From assembly GCF_001667075.1 (NCBI RefSeq), contig NZ_LZIL01000011.1:62001-126000 (forward strand): DNA of 64,000 bases, in the 5' to 3' direction. Made by a program: the position numbers and the translations under genes. Origin of the DNA: Mycobacterium sp. 852014-52450_SCH5900713. GTDB lineage: Bacteria; Actinomycetota; Actinomycetes; Mycobacteriales; Mycobacteriaceae. The notes beneath the pieces are model-generated. The model worked only from the letters and a program-made list of their open reading frames with translations, had not been told where the DNA came from and made no database searches. Positions 1 through 8,231 of this stretch are shown one piece after another; the first letter of the stretch is position 1; each line of letters begins with the position of its first letter.

Positions 1-175
1 GGTCGGCGCCGGTGACGATGACGACGTCGACGGCGTCGTCGGTTTCCGCCTCGGCCAGCGCCCCGAAGAACCGATCCCGCAGCGCCGAAGACAGCGCGTT
101 GCGGGAGTGCGGCCGGTTGAGGGTCAGGGTGCGCACCCGCTCGTCGGTTTCGATCAGCAGGATGTCGTCGCTCAT
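1..175 (-). CDS. Enoyl-CoA hydratase/isomerase family protein, N-terminal part (EchA16-like)
   Basis: Only the first 58 codons lie in the window; the frame is open to base 1. The ATG is the reverse complement of 173-175. The peptide has the crotonase N-terminal pattern: a short strand containing VRTLTLNRP, then NALS and a helix, then DDAVDVVIVTGAD. This is the first beta-alpha-beta of enoyl-CoA hydratases; the oxyanion-hole and catalytic Glu segments would lie outside the window. Crotonases hydrate or isomerise 2-enoyl-CoA esters in beta-oxidation. Position next to DUF2277/DUF1802 fits an echA16-like gene, but the orthologue assignment is from memory of H37Rv gene order. Confidence 0.8.
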   Translation of the reverse strand, partial: MSDDILLIETDERVRTLTLNRPHSRNALSSALRDRFFGALAEAETDDAVDVVIVTGAD

Positions 176-219
176 GAGATCACCGTAATAGGGTCGCCGG
201 CCGCGCCTATCGTTGAGGC

Positions 220-489
220 ATGTGCCGGAACATCACCGAGTTGCGCGGGCTGCAGCCGTCGGCCACCGCCGAGGAAATCGCGGCGGCGGCCCGCCAGTAT
301 GTCCGCAAGGTCAGCGGGATCACCCGACCGTCGGCCTCGAACGCCGACGCCTTCGAGGCGGCGGTTACCGAGGTCACCGAGACAACGACGCGGTTGTTGG
401 CGGCACTGCCCCCGCGGCGTCAGCCGCCCAAGACCGTCCCGCCGTTGCGCCGGCCCGACGTCGTCGCCCGGCTGGCCGAGGCGCAGTGA
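220..489 (+). CDS. DUF2277 domain-containing small protein
   Basis: This 89-residue protein begins MCRNITELRGLQP and carries the DUF2277 pattern: a Cys-Arg-Asn start, a helix with EEIAAAARQYVRKVSG, a PS.aN segment and a TxxLLAAL helix. The family is typically 70-95 residues, so it is full length. No function is established for DUF2277. Its stop overlaps the GTG of the next gene by 4 bases (486-489), so the two are probably translationally coupled. It is divergent from the echA-like gene, with 44 bases between the two starts. Cys2 is conserved in the family and could bind metal or be redox active, but that is a guess. Confidence 0.85.
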   Translation: MCRNITELRGLQPSATAEEIAAAARQYVRKVSGITRPSASNADAFEAAVTEVTETTTRLLAALPPRRQPPKTVPPLRRPDVVARLAEAQ

Positions 490-1046
490 CGCTCACCGCG
501 ACCACGCCCGCCCTCAAGGAGTGGAGCGCCGCCGTGCACGCCCTGCTGGACGGTCGCCAGCGGGTGCTGCTGCGCAAGGGCGGCATCGGGGAGAAGCGGT
601 TCGAGCTGGCCGCTTCCGAGTTCCTGCTGTTCCCGACGGTCGCGCACAGCCACGCGGAGCGCGTGCGGCCCGAGCATCGCGACCTGCTCGAGGCGGCCGC
701 CGCCGATAGCGCCGACGATCGCCTGGTGATCCGGTCGGCAGCGAAAGTCGTTGCCGCCGTGTCGGTTAACCAACCCGACCGGCTAGGGGAAATCGAGGAC
801 CTGCACATCTGGACCGCCGAGTCGGTGCGCGCCGACCGGCTCGACTTCCGCCCCAAGCACAAGCTCGCCGTGCTGGTGGTGTCGGTGCACCCGTTGGCCG
901 AGCCGGTGGAGATCACCCGCACGCCCGACTACGGCGGCTGCAAAAGCTGGGTGGAGCTGCCGATGCGGGCGCCGCTGGCCCCGCCGGTGCACGACGAGGC
1001 CGCGCTAGCCGAGGTCGGCGCCCGCGTCCGCCGCGCCGTTGGCTGA
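486..1046 (+). CDS. DUF1802 family protein
   Basis: Starting from the GTG at 486, which overlaps the DUF2277 stop, the product has 186 residues. The sequence LLDGRQRVLLRKGGIGEKRFELAASEFLLFPTVAHSH fits DUF1802, a family of unknown function. A longer frame reaches 213, but it would run through the whole DUF2277 gene, so the coupled GTG is preferred. The acidic/hydrophobic middle (EIEDLHIWTAES) and the C-terminal KHKLAVLVVSVHPL strand are typical of the family. The 3' end overlaps the 3' end of the convergent CocE-type hydrolase by 42 bases. Confidence 0.8.
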   Translation: MTLTATTPALKEWSAAVHALLDGRQRVLLRKGGIGEKRFELAASEFLLFPTVAHSHAERVRPEHRDLLEAAAADSADDRLVIRSAAKVVAAVSVNQPDRLGEIEDLHIWTAESVRADRLDFRPKHKLAVLVVSVHPLAEPVEITRTPDYGGCKSWVELPMRAPLAPPVHDEAALAEVGARVRRAVG

Positions 1047-2723
1047 CAGGTCGAGCGGGCCGACGGGCAGCAACAGCCGGGAGCGTCCGTAGCGCACGGT
1101 GTGGGTGGCAGGCTCAGACTGTCGTCCCGTCAGAATCGGTTCGTCGGTGCCCAGGTTGCGCGCGTAACGGGGAAACCAGCTCCCGGCGATCAGCAGACGG
1201 ATGCGGGAGCCGGCTCGGAAGCGATGGGCGATGCCGTCGAGTTCCACGCGGACGGTCCCCTTCGACGACTTCTTGGCGGTCCGCAACCGCCGGTAGCCGT
1301 CGCTGACGTTCTTCGACCGGCCTTTGGCGTCGACCTCGCTCACCCGGACGAAGAGGTCGACGTGGGGAGTGTCGGCGCCGTGCGCCAGCTCGACGGCCGG
1401 GCTCCCGTAGACGCACAGGTCGTGAGTGAGGGTGAGGCTGGTGAAGGCCAGCACGTCGTCGCGCGACGCGAGCCGGCTGTCGTCGCGGTAGCCGCCGTTC
1501 GGCGACAGCAACGGGCCGCCCGTGGTGGGTGTCGGGTCGGTGGGGTCGTAGCGGAATGACGCCGGCACCTGCCGCGCCAGGTCCGTCGGTGCGGTCTCAC
1601 CGAGGTGGCCGCCGGGCCGAAGATACAGCTCGCGCTCGGTGGTGGCGGGCGGCCAGTCGGCCACGTTGCGCCAACCCTGGCCGGTGACGTACGCGTGGAC
1701 CCGGCTGGGGCGTCGCGGGGCGGGCGCGCCGCCGAGGTGGGCGCCCAGCCAGTCCAGCGACTCCCGGGTGCAGGTACTCAACCCGGTGGTGAGCAGCTGG
1801 GTGTGGGTCCAGGGGCCCATGGTCAGCGCGACGTCGACGCCGCGGCCGCGCAGCTGCTCGTATTGCTGCAGCGTCTGCCTGACGAAGATGTCCTGCCAAC
1901 CGCCGATCAGCAGCACGGGCACGTCGGCCCGGTCCAGGGCGTCGCCGCAGCGCAGGGCGTCCCAGAACGGATCGTTCGGGTCGGTGTGCTCGACCCACGA
2001 CTCGAACCACGGCGCGCCCGCACCGAGCAGCGCCCGGGCCGTGTCGCCCACCGGCAACCCGAGGGCCGCCTGTGTCACCCTGCTGCGGTTGCGCAGCTGG
2101 CGCAGCGCCGACCGGGCGCGCACCGGGTCTTCCTGGTGCGCGACCATGTCGCTCCAGCCCAGGAAGTCGTTGATCGCGAACGAGCCGGTGCCCCACACCG
2201 AGGCGTTGAAATCGTGCGGCCCCACGATGACGACCGCCGCGGCCAGTTCCGGCGGGGGATCGGTCATCAGCGCCCACTGGGTGAACCCGAGGTAGGACAG
2301 CCCGATGGTGGCGAAGCGGCCGGTGAACCAGGGCTGCTCGCGCAGCCAGGCCACCGTGTCGGCGCCGTCGGCGGCCTCGTTGGCCATCGGTTCGAAATCT
2401 CCGCCCGACCCGAACGTTCCGCGGACGCTCTGCAGCACGACGTGGTAACCCCGGGCCGCGTACAGCGCGCCGAACACCAGGGAGAACGGGAAGGAGCGCC
2501 CGTAGGGCCCCCGGGCCAGCAGGGTACCGGCCGGGGAGTCGGTGTTCGGCGTGTAGTGATCGGCCACCAGGTCGACCCCATCACGCATGGGCACCCGGAC
2601 GCGTTCGACGGTGTACTCGGTGGTCGCCGGCGGCAGGCCCAGCAGCCGGCCCACGGCCTTCCCGCCGAGGTGTCGCAGGGCGTGCAGCGGGGGCTTGGCG
2701 GGTCGCGTCGAGATGATACTCAC
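1005..2723 (-). CDS. CocE/NonD family alpha/beta hydrolase (X-Pro dipeptidyl-peptidase S15-type), Rv2800-like
   Basis: A 572-residue serine hydrolase starting at the GTG at 2723. Residues 40-330 form the alpha/beta hydrolase core. The nucleophile Ser143 sits in GLSYLG, an acid loop follows in GGWQDIFVRQ, and the His lies in GPWTHTQ. A C-terminal jelly-roll domain (from about residue 340, with LTHDLCVYGSPAVELA) matches the S15/CocE C-terminal domain. Known relatives hydrolyse esters or amides such as cocaine, glutaryl-7-ACA or X-Pro peptides; the substrate here is unknown. No signal peptide is evident. The neighbouring DUF3558-like gene is transcribed in the same direction, ending 28 bases upstream. 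Confidence 0.88.
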   Translation of the reverse strand: MSIISTRPAKPPLHALRHLGGKAVGRLLGLPPATTEYTVERVRVPMRDGVDLVADHYTPNTDSPAGTLLARGPYGRSFPFSLVFGALYAARGYHVVLQSVRGTFGSGGDFEPMANEAADGADTVAWLREQPWFTGRFATIGLSYLGFTQWALMTDPPPELAAAVVIVGPHDFNASVWGTGSFAINDFLGWSDMVAHQEDPVRARSALRQLRNRSRVTQAALGLPVGDTARALLGAGAPWFESWVEHTDPNDPFWDALRCGDALDRADVPVLLIGGWQDIFVRQTLQQYEQLRGRGVDVALTMGPWTHTQLLTTGLSTCTRESLDWLGAHLGGAPAPRRPSRVHAYVTGQGWRNVADWPPATTERELYLRPGGHLGETAPTDLARQVPASFRYDPTDPTPTTGGPLLSPNGGYRDDSRLASRDDVLAFTSLTLTHDLCVYGSPAVELAHGADTPHVDLFVRVSEVDAKGRSKNVSDGYRRLRTAKKSSKGTVRVELDGIAHRFRAGSRIRLLIAGSWFPRYARNLGTDEPILTGRQSEPATHTVRYGRSRLLLPVGPLDLSANGAADAGADLG

Positions 2724-2751
2724 GGTGCCCAGGTTAAGGCCCGCGTGGACT

Positions 2752-3336
2752 TCAGAACTTGTAGTAAGGCGCGAGGTCGTTGGCCCGCTGCAGATTGGTG
2801 GACATGCAGTCGACCTCGGGATTGGAGTAGACGGTCGAGTAGTAGAGCGCCTGCTGCAGCACGCCGTAACTGGTCTTGAACGCGACCATGCAGGAGTAAT
2901 ACCAGTAGCTGTTGTGATACGTCGGCTTGAGCACCCAGTACTGCGCGGCGCGGTGGCCGGCGATGGTGGTCTCGACGGCGTCGGGAGGCAGCGTCTCCTC
3001 GTAGGTGCGCCAGATGATGGGCTCGACCGCCACCTGGTAGTTGCCCGCGTCGAAGTGGCAGCGCAGGCCGTCTTCGTGCTCGGGCGGTGTGAACCCCAGC
3101 CCGAGCCGCTGGATGACGTCGAACGGGATGTCCTCGCACGCGTCGAATGGGCGCGGGTCGGTGGTCGCCACGATCGGGCTCTTCATCGTGGTCTCCATCG
3201 GCGCCGCCGTCGAGCGCAGCTCGACGCGCCCGCCCCCGGTAGGCCCCGGCGCGGCACCCTGCCACCCGGCCGTTCCGGCGATGGCCGCCGCGACCACGGC
3301 ACCGATCGCCCCGATCAGACGCACCTTGGCGAACAC
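2752..3336 (-). CDS. Secreted or membrane-anchored DUF3558-like protein, Rv2799-like
   Basis: The GTG at 3336 is chosen because an AGGGGGTG ribosome-binding stretch sits just before it. This gives 194 residues; a longer open frame back to 3561 has no such support. The N-terminus (VFAKVRLIG then AIGAVVAAAIAGTAG) is a signal or anchor segment without a lipobox Cys. The rest has the DUF3558 pattern: FDACEDIPFDVIQRLGL, a second Cys in LRCHFDAGNY, and two more Cys (SCMVAF, VDCMST) that could form disulfides. DUF3558 proteins are actinobacterial envelope proteins of unknown function. The four-cysteine pattern and export signal are seen directly; the family call is moderate. Confidence 0.78.
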   Translation of the reverse strand: MFAKVRLIGAIGAVVAAAIAGTAGWQGAAPGPTGGGRVELRSTAAPMETTMKSPIVATTDPRPFDACEDIPFDVIQRLGLGFTPPEHEDGLRCHFDAGNYQVAVEPIIWRTYEETLPPDAVETTIAGHRAAQYWVLKPTYHNSYWYYSCMVAFKTSYGVLQQALYYSTVYSNPEVDCMSTNLQRANDLAPYYKF

Positions 3337-3484
3337 GACACCCCCTGACGGCTCCCTGGCTCCTGCCGGGAGTGTACAAGTCGCCTCCCGCGCGGTCACC
3401 GTTAAACGAGAACACGTTCCAATGCCGGCGAGCAAGGCGCGGCCCCAACCGGGCCCGCACCGCGGGTCATTAGGCTGGTTAATC

Positions 3485-4462
3485 GTGGCTGGGCAAAATG
3501 CGGGGCAGGAATCGACCAACGGCGGGCAACCCACGCTGTGGGCCGTCTCCGACCTGCACACGGGTCACCTCGGCAACAAGCCGGTCACCGAGTCGCTGCA
3601 CCCGTCCTCGCCGGACGATTGGCTGATCGTCGCCGGCGACGTGGCCGAACGCACCGACGAGATTCGCTGGGCCCTCGACCTGCTGCGCCGGCGCTTCGCC
3701 AAGGTGATCTGGGTGCCCGGCAACCACGAGTTGTGGACCACGACGCGGGATCCGGTGCAGATCTTCGGGCGGGCCCGCTACGAGTACCTGGTCCACATGT
3801 GCGACGAGATGGGCATCGTGACGCCCGAGCATCCCTTCCCGGTGTGGACCGAGCGCGGCGGCCCGGCCACGATCGTGCCGATGTTCCTGCTCTACGACTA
3901 CAGCTTCTTGCCCGAGGGGGCGGCGAGCAAAGCCGAGGGCCTGACCATCGCGCGGGAGCGCAACGTGGTCGCCACCGACGAATTCCTGCTGTCGTCGGAG
4001 CCGTACCCCACCCGCGAAGCGTGGTGCCAGGAGCGGCTCGCCACCACGCGGACCCGCCTCGAGCAACTCGACTGGATGACGCCGACCGTCCTGGTGAACC
4101 ATTTCCCGCTGGTCCGCGAGCCCTGCGACGCGCTGTTCTACCCGGAGTTCTCGCTGTGGTGTGGGACGACCAAGACGGCCGACTGGCACACCCGCTACAA
4201 CGCGGTCTGTTCGGTCTACGGTCACCTGCACATTCCGCGCACCACCTGGTACGACGACGTGCGCTTCGAGGAAGTGTCGGTGGGATATCCGCGGGAGTGG
4301 CGGCGCCGCAAGCCGCACAGCTGGCTGCGCCAGGTGTTGCCCGACCCGCAATACGCGCCGGGCTACCTCAACGACTTCGGCGGCCATTTCGAGATCACTC
4401 CCGAGATGCGGCAGCAGGCCGCGCAGTTCCGGGAACGGTTGCGGCAGCGGCAATCACGATGA
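3485..4462 (+). CDS. Calcineurin-like metallophosphoesterase, Rv2795c-like
   Basis: The 325-residue product starts at the GTG at 3485. It shows the full metallophosphoesterase signature in order: SDLHTGH, AGDVAER, PGNHEL, VNHFPL and YGHLHI. These supply the Asp/His/Asn ligands of a two-metal centre. The true substrate is unknown; family members cleave phosphomonoesters or phosphodiesters. The stop overlaps the ATG of pptT (ATGA at 4459-4462), and pptT overlaps truB the same way, so the three form one coupled operon. A longer frame to 3041 exists but lies over the divergent DUF3558-like gene. In mycobacteria this conserved linkage with pptT hints at a role in phosphopantetheine turnover, which I infer rather than see. 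Confidence 0.9.
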   Translation: MAGQNAGQESTNGGQPTLWAVSDLHTGHLGNKPVTESLHPSSPDDWLIVAGDVAERTDEIRWALDLLRRRFAKVIWVPGNHELWTTTRDPVQIFGRARYEYLVHMCDEMGIVTPEHPFPVWTERGGPATIVPMFLLYDYSFLPEGAASKAEGLTIARERNVVATDEFLLSSEPYPTREAWCQERLATTRTRLEQLDWMTPTVLVNHFPLVREPCDALFYPEFSLWCGTTKTADWHTRYNAVCSVYGHLHIPRTTWYDDVRFEEVSVGYPREWRRRKPHSWLRQVLPDPQYAPGYLNDFGGHFEITPEMRQQAAQFRERLRQRQSR

Positions 4463-5136
4463 CGGACAAGCTGGTTTCCTCGGTACTGCCCGACATGGGC
4501 GAGCTCGCTTATTCGGAGCTGTATTCCGACCCGCCCGACCTCGTTCCCCTGCCCGAAGAGGAGCCGCTGATCGCCAAGTCGGTGGCCAAGCGGCGCAACG
4601 AGTTCGTCACCGTCCGGCACTGCGCCCGGGTCGCGCTGGGCGAGCTCGGCCTGCCGCCGGTGCCGATCCTCAAGGGCGAGAAGGGCGAACCGTGCTGGCC
4701 CGACGGCGTGGTGGGCAGCCTCACCCACTGCACCGGCTATCGCGGCGCGGTCGTGGGTCGCACCGAGGCGGTGCGCTCGGTGGGTATCGACGCCGAGCCG
4801 CACGACGTGCTGCCGGACGGCGTGCTGAACGCGATCAGCCTGCCCGAGGAGCGACACGAGATGACGACGTTGCCCGCAGGCCTGCATTGGGACCGAATCC
4901 TGTTCTGCGCCAAGGAAGCAACGTACAAGGCCTGGTTCCCGTTGACCAAGCGCTGGCTAGGTTTCGAGGACGCCCACATCGTGTTCGACCTCGACCCGCC
5001 GGACGGGGAGACCACCGGGGTGTTCGTGTCCAAGATCCTGATCGACGGGCAGACCCTCGACGGCCCACCGCTTACCGCGCTGAGGGGCCGGTGGTCGGTC
5101 GAGCGGGGACTGGTGCTGACCGCCATCGTGCTATGA
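4459..5136 (+). CDS. pptT: 4'-phosphopantetheinyl transferase PptT
   Basis: A 225-residue Sfp-type phosphopantetheinyl transferase. It transfers 4'-phosphopantetheine from CoA to a serine on carrier domains, including the type I FAS and polyketide/NRPS enzymes for mycolate precursors, lipids and siderophores. Motifs seen: GVVGSLTHC, the metal site VGIDAEP, and [13 protein letters not shown] with the KEAxYK signature. Length matches the mycobacterial protein (about 227). The start overlaps the metallophosphoesterase stop and the stop overlaps the truB start, both ATGA. Confidence 0.96.
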   Translation: MTDKLVSSVLPDMGELAYSELYSDPPDLVPLPEEEPLIAKSVAKRRNEFVTVRHCARVALGELGLPPVPILKGEKGEPCWPDGVVGSLTHCTGYRGAVVGRTEAVRSVGIDAEPHDVLPDGVLNAISLPEERHEMTTLPAGLHWDRILFCAKEATYKAWFPLTKRWLGFEDAHIVFDLDPPDGETTGVFVSKILIDGQTLDGPPLTALRGRWSVERGLVLTAIVL

Positions 5137-6032
5137 GTGCGGGGCCCGGCCCGGGATTGGTCGTCGTCGACAAGCCGGCCGGGATGACCAGTCACGACGT
5201 GGTGGGGCGCTGCCGCCGTATCTTCGCCACCCGCCGGGTGGGACACGCCGGGACGCTGGACCCGATGGCCACCGGGGTGCTGGTGATCGGCGTCGACCGC
5301 GCCACCAAGATCCTCGGCCTGTTGACGGCGGCCGCCAAGTCGTACACCGCCACCATCCGGCTGGGCCAGACCACCTCCACCGAGGACGCCGAAGGGGAAG
5401 TGCTGCACAGCGTCTCGGCCGCGCACCTGACGCGCGAGGCGATCGCGGCCGCGGTCGCCGGCCTGCGCGGGGACATCCAGCAGGTGCCGTCGGCGGTCAG
5501 CGCGATCAAGGTGGACGGGCGGCGCGCCTATCGGCTGGTTCGCGAGGGCCAGAACGTCGAACTCGAGGCCCGGCCGGTGCGCATCGACCGGTTCGAGGTG
5601 CTCGATGTTCGGCACGGATCCGACGTCGACGGCGTCATCGATGTTGATGTGGAGGTCGACTGCTCGTCGGGAACCTACGTTCGCGCGCTGGCCCGCGACG
5701 TCGGCGCCGCGCTCGGCGTGGGCGGGCACCTGACCGCGCTGCGGCGCACCCGGGTCGGCCGCTTCACCCTGCAGCAGGCCCGCTCGCTCGACGACCTGGC
5801 CGAGCGGCCCGGCCTGTCGTTGACCCTGGACGAGGCGTGCCTGCTGATCTTCCCGCGCCGCGACCTGACCGCCGGGGAGGCCGAGGCGGCGGCCAACGGG
5901 CGAGCGCTCGCGCCTACCGGCATCGACGGGGTTTACGCCGCCTGCGACGCCGCCGGCCGGGTGATCGCGCTGCTGCGCGACGAGGGCGCACGCACCAAGT
6001 CGGTGGTCGTGATCCGCCCGGCGACGCTGTAA
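5133..6032 (+). CDS. truB: tRNA pseudouridine(55) synthase TruB
   Basis: The 299-residue enzyme converts U55 to pseudouridine in the T-loop of tRNAs. The catalytic aspartate is Asp43 in [12 protein letters not shown]. It is followed by [17 protein letters not shown] and the [14 protein letters not shown] motif typical of TruB. A short C-terminal PUA-like extension ends in VIRPATL. It is the last gene of the coupled metallophosphoesterase-pptT-truB operon. The resolvase/transposase genes that I recall after truB in H37Rv are absent; ltp1 follows after a 79-base gap. Confidence 0.97.
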   Translation: MSAGPGPGLVVVDKPAGMTSHDVVGRCRRIFATRRVGHAGTLDPMATGVLVIGVDRATKILGLLTAAAKSYTATIRLGQTTSTEDAEGEVLHSVSAAHLTREAIAAAVAGLRGDIQQVPSAVSAIKVDGRRAYRLVREGQNVELEARPVRIDRFEVLDVRHGSDVDGVIDVDVEVDCSSGTYVRALARDVGAALGVGGHLTALRRTRVGRFTLQQARSLDDLAERPGLSLTLDEACLLIFPRRDLTAGEAEAAANGRALAPTGIDGVYAACDAAGRVIALLRDEGARTKSVVVIRPATL

Positions 6033-6111
6033 CGGGCTTGGAGGGTCCCCACCGAGGGGCCGGCGGGGTTAAGTTGCACACTGGGGGTCTGGCCGTTGGA
6101 AAGGGACAAAG

Positions 6112-7302
6112 ATGTCTAACAAGGTGTACGTCGTCGGCGTCGGCATGACGAAATTCGAGAAACCGGGCCGCCGCGAAGGCTGGGACTACCCGGACATGGC
6201 GCGCGAGTCCGGGACCAACGCGCTGGCCGACGCGGGGGTCGACTACCGCGAGGTGCAGCAGGGCTACGTCGGCTACGTCGCCGGTGATTCGACGTCCGGG
6301 CAGCGTGCGCTCTACGAGCTGGGCATGACCGGGATCCCGATCGTCAACGTCAACAACAACTGCTCGACCGGCTCGACCGCGCTGTTCCTGGCGGCCCAGG
6401 CCATCCGCGGCGGGATCGTCGACTGCGCCATTGCGCTCGGATTCGAGAAGATGCAACCCGGCTCGCTGAGCGGCGGCGCCGAGGATCGCGAATCGCCGAT
6501 GGGCAAGCACGTCAAGGCGATGGCCGCTATCGACGAGTTCGCGATGCCCGTCGCGCCCTGGATGTTCGGCGCCGCCGGCCGCGAGCACATGCGCCAATAC
6601 GGCAGCACCGCAGAGCATTTCGCCAAGATCGGCTACAAGAACCACAAGCACTCAGTCAACAACCCGTTCGCGCAGTTCCAGGAGTCCTACACGCTCGAGG
6701 ACATCCTGGCGGCGCGGATGATCTCCGACCCGCTCACCAAGCTGCAGTGCTCGCCCACATCCGACGGCTCCGGCGCGGCGATCCTGGCCTCGGAGAGCTT
6801 CGTCGACAGCCACGGGCTGGCCGGCCAGGCCGTGGAGATCGTCGGCCAGGCGATGACGACGGACTTCGCGTCGACGTTCGACGGAAGCGCCAAGAACCTG
6901 ATCGGCTATGACATGAATGTGCAAGCGGCGCAACAGGTCTACGACCAGTCCGGGCTCGGCCCGGAGGACTTCCAGGTGATCGAGCTGCACGACTGCTTCT
7001 CGGCCAACGAGCTGCTGCTCTACGAGGCGCTCGGCCTGTGTGGCCCGGGCGAGGCGCCGAAGCTGATCGACAACGGCGACACCACCTACGGCGGACGCTG
7101 GGTGGTCAACCCGTCGGGCGGCCTGATCTCGAAGGGGCATCCACTGGGCGCGACCGGGCTGGCGCAATGCGCCGAGCTGACCTGGCAGCTGCGCGGCACC
7201 GCCGACAAGCGTCAGGTCGACAACGTCAGCGCCGCACTGCAACACAACATCGGGCTGGGCGGCGCGGCGGTCGTCACCGCGTACCAGCGCGCCGAACGCT
7301 GA
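6112..7302 (+). CDS. ltp1: Lipid-transfer protein / SCP-x type thiolase Ltp1
   Basis: A 396-residue thiolase-superfamily protein of the SCP-x subgroup. The nucleophilic Cys84 lies in [12 protein letters not shown], the second catalytic segment is [10 protein letters not shown], and the conserved His is in [15 protein letters not shown], followed by LQHNIGLGG near the end. Such proteins act as 3-ketoacyl-CoA thiolases or retro-aldol lyases on sterol or branched side-chain CoA esters; which reaction applies here is not visible. The ATG at 6112 follows GGAAAGGGA. A strong hairpin lies 4 bases after the stop. Confidence 0.92.
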   Translation: MSNKVYVVGVGMTKFEKPGRREGWDYPDMARESGTNALADAGVDYREVQQGYVGYVAGDSTSGQRALYELGMTGIPIVNVNNNCSTGSTALFLAAQAIRGGIVDCAIALGFEKMQPGSLSGGAEDRESPMGKHVKAMAAIDEFAMPVAPWMFGAAGREHMRQYGSTAEHFAKIGYKNHKHSVNNPFAQFQESYTLEDILAARMISDPLTKLQCSPTSDGSGAAILASESFVDSHGLAGQAVEIVGQAMTTDFASTFDGSAKNLIGYDMNVQAAQQVYDQSGLGPEDFQVIELHDCFSANELLLYEALGLCGPGEAPKLIDNGDTTYGGRWVVNPSGGLISKGHPLGATGLAQCAELTWQLRGTADKRQVDNVSAALQHNIGLGGAAVVTAYQRAER

Positions 7303-7306
7303 CCGT

Positions 7307-7329
7307 AGCGGCGGGGCCAGCCCGCCGCT
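7307..7329. terminator. Intergenic hairpin, probable terminator after ltp1
   Basis: AGCGGCGGG at 7307-7315 and CCCGCCGCT at 7321-7329 form a perfect 9-bp G+C-rich stem with a 5-base loop. It lies just after the ltp1 stop and before the convergent sirR gene. There is no T-tract, as is usual for mycobacterial terminator-like hairpins. Confidence 0.6.
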
Positions 7330-7436
7330 AGCCCAATGGCGGCGACCCGCTTCGCCCGGCTTCGCCGCGCTCGCGATCGCCCCTAGCCCAATGGCGGCGA
7401 CCCGCTTCGCCCGGCTTCGCCGCGCTCGCGATCGCC
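7328..7436. repeat. Two tandem copies of a 54-base intergenic unit (55-bp period)
   Basis: Two identical copies occupy 7328-7381 and 7383-7436. Each begins CTAGCCCAATGGCGGC and ends GCTCGCGATCGCC. A third partial copy (GCTAGCCCA, 7437-7445) runs into the sirR stop codon, so the unit start resembles the sirR 3' end. The units carry CGCTTCGCCCGGCTTCGCCGCGC, a self-similar CTTCGCC word. No credible gene lies here. Confidence 0.9.
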
Positions 7437-7437
7437 G

Positions 7438-8130
7438 CTAGCCCACCACCCAGACCGCCCGGGCGGCCGGGCTGCCCAGGTCGACCGTCGTCTCCGCGCC
7501 GTCGCCGCCTTCGATCGCCACCGAGATCATGCCGGCGAATTCCCGGCGGGTCAGGACCCGCAGCCGCGAATCGAGGTTGATGCCGACGTCGGCGAAATAG
7601 CGCAGCATCTCCGGGTCGGCGTCGGAGATGCGGGCCACCGTTCCGGTGTCCCCGTCGCCGCACGCCCACAGCTGGCGGGCCGGCGGCGTGGGCACCTGCC
7701 CGTCGGAGGCCGGGATCGGGTCCCCATGCGGGTCGCGTTGCGGGAACCCGAGCTTGGCGTCGATGCGGGCCACCAGCCGATCCGACACCGCGTGTTCGAG
7801 CACCTCGGCCTCGTCGTGCACCTCGTCCCAGCCGTAGCCGAGCTCGTTGACCAGGAAGGTCTCCAGCAGCCGATGCCGGCGCACCATCGCCAGCGCCGCC
7901 CGCCGGCCCGCCTCGGTCAGGGTCACGGCCCCGTATTTCTCGTGGTCGACCAGGCCCTGCTCGGCGAGTTTGCGGATCGACTCCGAGGCCGTGCTGGCGG
8001 AGACCCCGATCTTCTCGGCCAGCATCTTGGTGCTGACCTTCTCCCGGGACCACTCCTGGGCATTCCAGATGACCTTGAGATAGTCCTGGCCGACCGCGGT
8101 GAGACCGCCACGCTCTTCGTCAGCCCTCAC
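7438..8130 (-). CDS. sirR: DtxR/MntR-family metal-dependent repressor SirR
   Basis: Taking the GTG at 8130, the product is VRADEERGG... with 230 residues, matching the mycobacterial SirR length (about 228). An upstream extension to 8178 would cover the operator. The N-terminal winged helix (VSTKMLAEKIGVSASTASESIRKLAEQGLVDHEKYG) is followed by the metal-binding/dimerisation segment with RRHRLLETFLVNELGYGWDEVHDEAEVLEHAVSD and a C-terminal SH3-like/FeoA domain. DtxR-family repressors bind DNA with Fe(II) or Mn(II). The gene is divergent from ribF across a short region that holds a likely operator. Confidence 0.93.
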   Translation of the reverse strand: MRADEERGGLTAVGQDYLKVIWNAQEWSREKVSTKMLAEKIGVSASTASESIRKLAEQGLVDHEKYGAVTLTEAGRRAALAMVRRHRLLETFLVNELGYGWDEVHDEAEVLEHAVSDRLVARIDAKLGFPQRDPHGDPIPASDGQVPTPPARQLWACGDGDTGTVARISDADPEMLRYFADVGINLDSRLRVLTRREFAGMISVAIEGGDGAETTVDLGSPAARAVWVVG

Positions 8131-8141
8131 ACCGAGAAAGT

Positions 8142-8160
8142 TTAGGCAACCCAAGCCTGA
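8142..8160. promoter_or_regulatory. Candidate SirR operator between sirR and ribF
   Basis: The 19-base stretch TTAGGC-AACCCAA-GCCTGA is an imperfect inverted repeat (arms match 5 of 6) starting 12 bases before the sirR GTG. The TTAGGC/GCCTRA arms resemble DtxR/IdeR/MntR-type boxes. Its place in the sirR 5' region suggests autoregulation and possibly control of ribF. This is inferred from symmetry and position only. Confidence 0.5.
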
Positions 8161-8231
8161 TCGTGTGCTCCTCGACACCCCCGCGCCGGCGGATCTCCCG
8201 GCGGACCGCGGCGGGCCGTAGGCTTGCGGTC

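Noticed and set aside
6033..6111. Remnant of the resolvase/transposase element recalled after truB in H37Rv
   Set aside because: The 79-base gap has no transposase remnant, inverted repeat or target duplication that I can see.
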